Assembly (NCBI GenBank): GCA_964512675.1
Contig: CAZEJR010000001.1
Location: forward strand, 1 to 64,000
Source: A07HB70 sp964512675
GTDB taxonomy: Archaea > Halobacteriota > Halobacteria > Halobacteriales > Haloferacaceae
Length of the DNA stretch: 64,000 nucleotides
Direction: 5' to 3'
Below, piece by piece: positions 58,149 through 64,000 of the stretch. Each line of letters starts with the position of its first letter. Position 1 is the first letter of the stretch. A model generated the notes under the pieces. It did not search any database. It saw nothing but the letters and a program-made list of their open reading frames with translations, and was not told the DNA's origin. Both the position numbers and the translations under genes were made by a program.

Positions 58149-58164
58149 CATAAACGCTAAGCCA
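58149..58164. promoter_or_regulatory. Overlapping divergent promoters
   Basis: gcataaacgctaagcc contains a minus TATA (cgtttatgc, ~25 nt from the GTG at 58125) and a plus element (cgctaagcc, ~25 nt from the ATG at 58186) within 16 nt, so the two genes may compete for TBP. Confidence 0.6.
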
Positions 58165-58185
58165 CAGCCGGGCGACCACCGGGCG

Positions 58186-59121
58186 ATGCGTGCGCTCGTC
58201 GCCGGCGAGACACTGGTCGATATGCTCCCCGGCTCGACGGGACCGCTCGCGACCGTCGAGCGGTTCGACCGACGGTTCGGCGGCGCGCCGGCGAACGTCG
58301 CCGTCGGACTGGCGCGGCTCGGCGACCCGCCGCTGTTCTGGACACGGGTCGGACCGGGTCCGTTCGGCGACTTTCTCGTAGACCGCCTCGCCGCAGCGGG
58401 CGTCGCGACGGAGTTCGTCGAGCGCGACCCGACCGCGAGGACGGGGCTGTCGTTCGTCTCGCTCGCCGACGACGGCGAGCGGCGGTTCAGCTTCTACCGC
58501 GACGGGAGCGCGGACACCCGGCTGGACGCCGACCGGGTGTCGGACCTGCCGCTCGACGGCGTCGACTGGGTCCACGTCGGCGGCGTCCTCCTCGCAGACG
58601 AGCCGGCGCGGTCGGCGACGCTTCGCCTGGCCAGGGCGGCCTCGCGGGCCGGCGCGACGGTGTCGTTCGACCCGAACGCCCGACCCGAACTGTGGGACGA
58701 GTTCGACTACGCGTCGTCGGTCCGGACCGTCCTCGGCGTCGCGGACGTGGTCAAGGCGTCGGCCGACGACCTCCGGGACGCGGGCTTTCGGGGCGACCCG
58801 TCGGACGCCGCCGAGGCCGTCCTCGACGCAGGCCCACACACCGTCCTCCTGACGCTCGGTGATGCGGGCGCGCTGGCGGCGACGACCGGACCGTGGTCGG
58901 GCGCCGCGCGGGTCCGCCACGGCGGGTACGACGTCGAGACGGTCGACACGACGGGCGCGGGTGACGCCTTCCTCGCCGGTGCGGTGAGCGCGCTCCGGGC
59001 CGGCGAGACGCTTGACGAGGCCGTCGCCTTCGCGGGCGCGACGGCGGCGCTGACGACGACTGCCCGCGGGGCGGTGGAGACGTTCCCGGCCCGACAGGCG
59101 GTCCGGGCGCTCCGTGCCTAG
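58186..59121 (+). CDS. PfkB-family carbohydrate kinase
   Basis: 311 aa. PfkB signature 1 GGAPANVAVGLARLG and signature 2 DTTGAGDAFLAGAV (catalytic Asp) are intact. Phosphorylates a sugar such as fructose or 2-keto-3-deoxygluconate with ATP; the first strand AGETLVDMLPG resembles fructokinases. The stop overlaps the small membrane ORF by 4 nt. Confidence 0.93.
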   Translation: MRALVAGETLVDMLPGSTGPLATVERFDRRFGGAPANVAVGLARLGDPPLFWTRVGPGPFGDFLVDRLAAAGVATEFVERDPTARTGLSFVSLADDGERRFSFYRDGSADTRLDADRVSDLPLDGVDWVHVGGVLLADEPARSATLRLARAASRAGATVSFDPNARPELWDEFDYASSVRTVLGVADVVKASADDLRDAGFRGDPSDAAEAVLDAGPHTVLLTLGDAGALAATTGPWSGAARVRHGGYDVETVDTTGAGDAFLAGAVSALRAGETLDEAVAFAGATAALTTTARGAVETFPARQAVRALRA

Positions 59122-59294
59122 CGGCGCCGCCAGCCGTCGCCGGCCTCGTCCGGGCCGTCTCCGCCCGTCTCGACGAGCCCCGCTCGCCCGAGCGCTACGA
59201 GCACCCCGTAGCCGACGAGCCCCGCGACGAACAGGGCCACGGGGATGACGAACGGACCGACGGTTCGCAGCAGGGCATCGAACGGGTCGAACAC
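59118..59294 (-). CDS. 58-aa membrane peptide
   Basis: GTG at 59294 to stop at 59118. One hydrophobic helix in MFDPFDALLRTVGPFVIPVA, LFVAGLVGYGVLVALGRAG, then a Gly/Asp-rich tail ending WRRR. A TATA-like cgttagtacc (~59320-59330) sits ~27 nt upstream. Not in routine ORF lists because of its size; looks like a haloarchaea-conserved small membrane protein. Confidence 0.65.
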   Translation of the reverse strand: MFDPFDALLRTVGPFVIPVALFVAGLVGYGVLVALGRAGLVETGGDGPDEAGDGWRRR

Positions 59295-59403
59295 ACCCGC
59301 CGTCTCGCCCCGGCGGTACTAACGGTACCGGGTCAGCCCCGGCTATCCACCTGTGATAACCGCGAGGAAAGCTTTTCAGCGCTCGATATGTTAGCGAATC
59401 GTA

Positions 59404-62370
59404 ATGGCTATCGAGGACGCCGACAGCCCCGCGGATACGGGGCTGGACGGCGACGGGGCGGAGGAACACGAGGGTGAGTCAGACGACGTGCCGCCCGGCG
59501 AGTCGTACACGTGGGCCGACTTCGACGCGGAGGTCGACGAGAGTCGCGCCGAGGCGCTCGGGGTCGGCCCGGCGCAGCTGGGTGACCGCCTCGGCGCCGC
59601 CGAACGGTGCGCAGAGCACCTCTCGGAGGTCGTCGACGAGCGGACGGTCGACGTGTCCGAAGACCTCGACGAGGACCGCTTTTTCACCGACGAGCACGGT
59701 GCCAGCAGTATCGTCACGCGGTACGACCTCGAGAAGGCCGTCCCGGACGCAAAGAAGACCCACTTCGAGGAGGAGGAGCGCTACTGGGTAAACGAGCCGT
59801 ACGCGTTCGTCGTCGTCTTCCACTCCCGAAAGGAGAACGAGAAGAAGTACTACGTGATCGAGCCGCACGAGAACGAGATCGAGGCCGACCTGAAGGAGTT
59901 CATCGAGGGGAAGCTCCGGACGTCGATCAAGTACTCGGCGGACGGCATCGTCGGCGAGAGCCGCGACGACCGGCGCGAGATAATCGAACGGGAGGCGCTT
60001 CGCCTGATGGACCGGTACGACGTCTACTCGGCCTCGACGGCGCGCGTCGGAGACGCGGAGACCGCCGAGACGAGCGACGGGAGTGACGTCGGCTTCCTCT
60101 CCGGACTGTTCGGCTTCGGCGACGGGTCGACGAGCGGCGGCGTCTTCGGGGGGCTGTTCGGCGACAGTGACGCTCCGGAGGAGGCGGCGGTCGTCGAGGA
60201 GACCGACGACGCCCCGGAGCGCTACGGCGACGACGACGTCCTGTACGACGCAGACGACCCCGCGACCGGCGCGGCGCGGGACCCGTCGAAGGACCTCGAC
60301 GGCGTCCGTGCCCGCCCGGAGCCTGCGGTGCTCGCCGGCGACCCCCGGACGCTGACCGAGTACCAGGTCGAGAAGACACTCTACTATCTCAAGCGTGACT
60401 TCATCGGGTACGAGAAGATCGACGGGGTCAAACACGACATCAACGTCGAGGATATCTCCTGTGACGGCTACGACTCGCCGGTGTTCGTCTATCACTCCGA
60501 CTACGAGCAGATCATCACGAACATCTATCACGGTCGGACCGAACTCGACGACTTCGCGGTCAAACTGGCCCAGCGGTCGGGAAAGGGCATCTCGAAGCGC
60601 CAGCCACAGGTCGACGCCACGCTCCCGGACGGCTCGCGGGCGCAGCTCACGCTCGGGCGCGAGGTGTCCGACCACGGGACGAACTACACGATTCGGCAGT
60701 TCAAGGACGTCCCGTTCACGCCGGTCGACCTGATCAACTGGAAGACGTTCTCGCTGGAGCAGATGGCGTTTCTCTGGCTCTGTATCGAGAACAACAAGTC
60801 GCTCATCTTCGCCGGCGGGACGGCCTCGGGCAAGACAACGTCGCTGAACGCCGTCTCCCTGTTCATCCCGTCGAACTCGAAGATCGTCTCTATCGAGGAC
60901 ACCCGCGAGGTCGAGCTGCCACAGCGCAACTGGATCGCGTCGGTGACCCGCCCCTCGTTCTCCGACGACGACAAGGGCGACGTCGACGAGTTCGACCTGT
61001 TGGAGGCCGCGCTGCGCCAGCGCCCCGACTACATCGTCATGGGCGAGATCCGTGGCGAGGAGGGCCGGACGCTGTTCCAGGTCATGTCGACGGGACACAC
61101 GACCTACACGACCTTCCACGCCGACACGGTGGGCGAAGTGCTGAAGCGGTTCACCACGGACCCGATCAACGTCTCGAAGACGATGTTCACCGCGCTGAAC
61201 CTCGTCTCCGTCCAGACGTCGACACGGGTCAAAGGCAGGAAGGTCCGCCGGAACAAGTCGCTCACGGAGATAAACCACTACGACGCAGAAAACGACGAGA
61301 TCAACGTCCAGGACGTCTTTCAGTGGCAGGCCGAGACGGACAGGTTCCTGAAGATGGGCGAGTCGAACACGCTCCAGCAGATCAAGTTCGACCGCGGCTG
61401 GAGCCAGCAGCGGCTGAACGACGAGATGTTCAAACGCCGGGCGGTGCTCGCCTATCTCGTCGAGAACGGGCTGAACACGTACACGCAGGTCGCCGCGACG
61501 TTCCAGGCGTTCATAAACGAGCAGGACTCGATCCTCGCGCTGATGGCGAACAGCCGGCTGGAGACGAGCCTCGAGGACCTGCGCGAGATGGAGTCTGTGC
61601 TCATCGACATCGACCCCGAGCGCGAGAACATGGTCCCGCGGCCCGATCCGTCGCCAGAGGGACGCGAGGAGGCCCGCGAGATCCTCGCCCGCGCGGAGGA
61701 GGAGCTGTTCCCGGAGTACAAGGGCCGCGACCTCGGGAGCGTCGCAGCCGTCCTCTCGAACGTCTCGGAGGCGGGTGCGGTCGACGTCGGCGTCGACGAC
61801 GAGAGCGAGACGGACGACCTCGCGGTCGAGGGGTCGGCGGGCGCCGAGCCGGTCGAGACGGAGTTCACGCTGGAGACGTCGACAGACCCCGGATCCGACG
61901 AGAGCGCGCCCCTCGACACCGGCGGCGTGTTCGAGCCGAGCGACGAGACGACGCCCGAGGACGGGGCCGGTGCCTCGACAGACGCGGCGTCGGACGACGG
62001 ACCCGGCACGGCGAACGGGCAGGCCGACGACGACGAGTCGCTCGCTGGTCCCGGGTCCGGCGCGGCGTTCGACGGGGCGGGGGCGACAGCAGACGCTGCC
62101 GACGAGAGCGGCGAGGATGGCGGGGTGACAGACGTGGCCCCCGAACGCACCGACGACAGCGCGTCCGGGGGCGACGAATCAGAGGCCGTGGCCACCCTGC
62201 TCGACGGACCGGACGACCGAGACGGAGACGACGAGGACGAGCGGGCCGACAGCTCCGGCGGGACGACGACCGGCGACACGCCGGCGGAGGCGGACGACGA
62301 GACCGGGACCGACGACGAACTCGACGACTGGGGCTTCGGCGACGTCGCGGACGACGGAGGTGACGGGTGA
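59404..62370 (+). CDS. pilB: Type IV pilus assembly ATPase (PilB3-like)
   Basis: 988 aa. Type II/IV secretion ATPase: N-terminal domain, an acidic Gly-rich insert (~residues 225-290), then the motor domain with Walker A GGTASGKTTS (471-480), Asp box VSIEDTREVELPQRNWIAS, Walker B FDLLEAALRQRPDYIVMGEIRGEEG and the His box THTT/STGHTTYTTFHADT. It drives pilin assembly. The C-terminal ~260 residues are a low-complexity acidic tail that is unusually long. The next gene, pilC, overlaps by 4 nt (GTGA). Confidence 0.93.
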   Translation: MAIEDADSPADTGLDGDGAEEHEGESDDVPPGESYTWADFDAEVDESRAEALGVGPAQLGDRLGAAERCAEHLSEVVDERTVDVSEDLDEDRFFTDEHGASSIVTRYDLEKAVPDAKKTHFEEEERYWVNEPYAFVVVFHSRKENEKKYYVIEPHENEIEADLKEFIEGKLRTSIKYSADGIVGESRDDRREIIEREALRLMDRYDVYSASTARVGDAETAETSDGSDVGFLSGLFGFGDGSTSGGVFGGLFGDSDAPEEAAVVEETDDAPERYGDDDVLYDADDPATGAARDPSKDLDGVRARPEPAVLAGDPRTLTEYQVEKTLYYLKRDFIGYEKIDGVKHDINVEDISCDGYDSPVFVYHSDYEQIITNIYHGRTELDDFAVKLAQRSGKGISKRQPQVDATLPDGSRAQLTLGREVSDHGTNYTIRQFKDVPFTPVDLINWKTFSLEQMAFLWLCIENNKSLIFAGGTASGKTTSLNAVSLFIPSNSKIVSIEDTREVELPQRNWIASVTRPSFSDDDKGDVDEFDLLEAALRQRPDYIVMGEIRGEEGRTLFQVMSTGHTTYTTFHADTVGEVLKRFTTDPINVSKTMFTALNLVSVQTSTRVKGRKVRRNKSLTEINHYDAENDEINVQDVFQWQAETDRFLKMGESNTLQQIKFDRGWSQQRLNDEMFKRRAVLAYLVENGLNTYTQVAATFQAFINEQDSILALMANSRLETSLEDLREMESVLIDIDPERENMVPRPDPSPEGREEAREILARAEEELFPEYKGRDLGSVAAVLSNVSEAGAVDVGVDDESETDDLAVEGSAGAEPVETEFTLETSTDPGSDESAPLDTGGVFEPSDETTPEDGAGASTDAASDDGPGTANGQADDDESLAGPGSGAAFDGAGATADAADESGEDGGVTDVAPERTDDSASGGDESEAVATLLDGPDDRDGDDEDERADSSGGTTTGDTPAEADDETGTDDELDDWGFGDVADDGGDG

Positions 62371-64000
62371 GTCTCGACACCGCCGGTCCCGGCGGGCAGG
62401 ACACCGGACTCAAGGGCGACTTTCTGGAGGATCTCTTCCTCCCCGCCTACCGTCGGCTGTTCGACGAGGACGGCGACTTCGTCGGCGACCTCTCGACGAA
62501 GCTCGCACAGGCGCGGATGGCCGAGAACGTCGAACTGTACCTCGCGCGGTCGCTCGCCTACGGCGTCATCGCGGGCGGCGTGCTCGCGGCGGTCGGCATC
62601 GCGTTCGGCTGGTCGCTGTTCGCGTTCGGTCTCCTCTCGCCCGACCTGATCGGCACGAACGTCGCGGTCCAGAACGAACAGGTGATCGCGACACTGGAGG
62701 CGCTGCGCGTCCCGGCGGCGATTCTGTTCATCGGGGCGGTGCTCGGCAGTATCGGGTTCAGCCTCGGGTTCGGGTCACTCGTCGCGGTGCCGTACTCGCG
62801 TGCGTCGGCGCGCGAGCGCGAGATCAACATGCTCCTCTCGGACTCGGTCTCGTTTATGTACGCCCTGGCGGTCGGGGGGCTGAACCAGCTCGAGATCATC
62901 GAGGCGATGGCACAGGCAGAAGACACCTACGGCGAGGTGGCAAAGGAGTTCCAGTCTATCACCCAGGAGACAGCGTACTTCGGCACGGACTACCGGAACG
63001 CGATCCGCGACCAGGCCGCAGAGACGCCGAGCGAGGAGCTCTCGCAGTTCCTGACCGACATGCTCTCGATCATCAACTCCGGCGGCGACATGGAGGGCTT
63101 CCTCGACGACAAGAAAAAGCGGCACATGCGAACGGCGAAACAACAGCAGGAGATGACGCTGGAGACGCTGGAGCTGTTCGGCGAGATGTACATGACGCTC
63201 TCGCTGTTCCCGCTGCTGTTGATCATCATTCTCGTCATCATGAGCATGCTCGGCAACGCACGGAGCATGCTCATCTTTGGCACCGTCTACGCGCTCATCC
63301 CGCTGACCGGGGTCGGATTTCTCGTCCTCGTCTCGACGGTGAAACGGGACGAGCCGGGCGACGGCTACCTGCTGCCGGACGGGACGACCGAGCGTATCGA
63401 GTCCGACGCCGAGGGCGGCATCCGCCACCTCGGACTGATCGAGCGCTACGCCGGCCGCTACGGCGTGTTCGACCAGATCAAGCGCCGGGAGCGGAGACAC
63501 GCGCTGAAGACGGTCGTGCGCGCACCCCACCTGTTCCTGCGCGACCACCCGACCCTGTGGCTCCTGCCCTCCGTGCCGGTCGCGGCTCTCCTCCTCGTGG
63601 GCGCCGTGGCGACCGGCGTCGCGCCGCTGTCGTGGGCGGGGATGAAGGCGTCGCCGGTGGCGTCGACGTTCTTTCTCTACTACCTGCCGTCGTACGTGGT
63701 GCTCGTCCCGCTCGCGTTCTTCGTCGAGTGGAACGTCCGGTCGCGGCGTGCGGTGATCAGCAAACTCTCCGAGAACCTCCGAAAGCTCTCGAGCGCGAAC
63801 GACACGGGTCAGACCCTGCTCGAGTCGCTCCGGACGGTCTCGGAGACGTCGTCCGGGAAACTCGCCGACGAGTTCGAGACGATGTACGCGAAGGTGAACT
63901 ACGGGATGAGCCTGAAGGAGGCGCTCGTCGAGTTCAACAACAACTACCACGTCCCGCGGATGGCGCGGACGGTGAAGCTCATCTCGAAGGCACAGGAGGC
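62367..64000 (+). CDS. pilC: Type IV pilus inner-membrane core protein PilC (N-terminal part)
   Basis: The gene runs off the window at 64000; 544 residues are visible. GTG start overlapping the pilB stop. T2SSF-type helices appear in two blocks: SLAYGVIAGGVLAAVGIAFG / AAILFIGAVLGSIGFSLGFG, then MYMTLSLFPLLLIIILVIMSMLG, and again near residues 390-450. The first T2SSF repeat has SDSVSFMYALAVGGLNQLEI; the second begins SKLSENLRKLSSANDTGQTL. Paired with pilB it forms the pilus platform. Confidence 0.92.
   Translation, partial: MSLDTAGPGGQDTGLKGDFLEDLFLPAYRRLFDEDGDFVGDLSTKLAQARMAENVELYLARSLAYGVIAGGVLAAVGIAFGWSLFAFGLLSPDLIGTNVAVQNEQVIATLEALRVPAAILFIGAVLGSIGFSLGFGSLVAVPYSRASAREREINMLLSDSVSFMYALAVGGLNQLEIIEAMAQAEDTYGEVAKEFQSITQETAYFGTDYRNAIRDQAAETPSEELSQFLTDMLSIINSGGDMEGFLDDKKKRHMRTAKQQQEMTLETLELFGEMYMTLSLFPLLLIIILVIMSMLGNARSMLIFGTVYALIPLTGVGFLVLVSTVKRDEPGDGYLLPDGTTERIESDAEGGIRHLGLIERYAGRYGVFDQIKRRERRHALKTVVRAPHLFLRDHPTLWLLPSVPVAALLLVGAVATGVAPLSWAGMKASPVASTFFLYYLPSYVVLVPLAFFVEWNVRSRRAVISKLSENLRKLSSANDTGQTLLESLRTVSETSSGKLADEFETMYAKVNYGMSLKEALVEFNNNYHVPRMARTVKLISKAQE

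Overview
The window is chromosomal DNA from a halophilic archaeon (class Halobacteria). The evidence is very high GC, strongly acidic proteins, many GTG starts, TATA-like boxes about 25-30 nt before start codons (leaderless mRNAs), archaeal information-processing genes (TFE, RNase P Rpp21-type subunit, Trm56, aMBF1, an exosome-associated RNA-binding protein), an intron-containing tRNA-Trp, twin-arginine lipoprotein signals and a haloarchaeal type IV pilus ATPase. The genus cannot be fixed from sequence alone. There is no transposase, integrase, CRISPR array, phage module or toxin-antitoxin pair; this is core and shell chromosome. It is densely packed, with many 1-4 nt stop/start overlaps in operons and several convergent 3' overlaps.

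Layout. 1-8.3 kb: end of a 2-oxoacid:ferredoxin oxidoreductase beta subunit, an Lrp regulator, DinB polymerase and a HerA-like ATPase (+); then tpiA, a cupin, aMBF1 and a tightly overlapping hisC - AK6-type kinase - CDP-alcohol transferase operon (-). 8.4-11.3 kb: an oxidoreductase pair (GMC flavoprotein with a C-x5-C-x3-C iron-sulfur motif plus gluconate-dehydrogenase subunit 3) behind a promoter containing a TTAGG-N4-CCTAA palindrome, then a fumarylacetoacetase-family protein. 11.3-17.4 kb: a UPF0173 hydrolase, a HAD hydrolase, an overlapping operon of GTP cyclohydrolase III (arfA), a medium-chain dehydrogenase, a PTPS homologue and a glycosyltransferase, and a class V aminotransferase. 17.4-19.4 kb: a gene-decay zone holding a receiver-domain relic, one intact lipoprotein gene and a multiply frameshifted lipoprotein gene, ending at tRNA-Trp. 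19.4-24.7 kb: DUF5795, DUF5794 with a tiny upstream ORF, guaB, a HalX response regulator and an Lrp/aminotransferase pair.

24.8-32.3 kb is a six-gene membrane-chaperone-type operon: BatA/VWA protein, second VWA protein, membrane-anchored coiled coil, unnamed membrane protein, MoxR AAA+ ATPase and DUF58 protein. 32.3-40.2 kb: a small EamA protein, a broken redoxin gene, an RNA-binding protein, ferredoxin, a DsbA-like Tat lipoprotein, an aldo/keto reductase, an AhpD-like protein, a broken YdjM/DUF457 gene, a NitT/TauT-type ABC importer and tRNA-Arg(CCU). 40.2-51.9 kb: tatA, peroxiredoxin, HD hydrolase, a MscS-YhbY-Rpp21 cluster, glycosyltransferase, DUF2797, Nudix-like protein, epimerase, SDR, trm56, and tfe-DUF2110-lipoprotein-CinA. 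51.9-64 kb: a 38-aa membrane peptide, NAD-kinase-like protein, AbrB-PhoU regulator, LEA/NDR1-type surface protein, several small haloarchaeal genes, a RIO-like kinase, a PfkB kinase, and the start of a pilB-pilC pilus operon that runs off the window.

TatA serves the three or more Tat substrates seen here (dehydrogenase subunit, DsbA-like lipoprotein, ABC binding protein). The most system-like locus is the MoxR/VWA operon. The best regulatory lead is the metalloregulator-type palindrome in front of the iron-sulfur GMC dehydrogenase. The window also carries four recognisable decaying genes, which are invisible to simple ORF calling.
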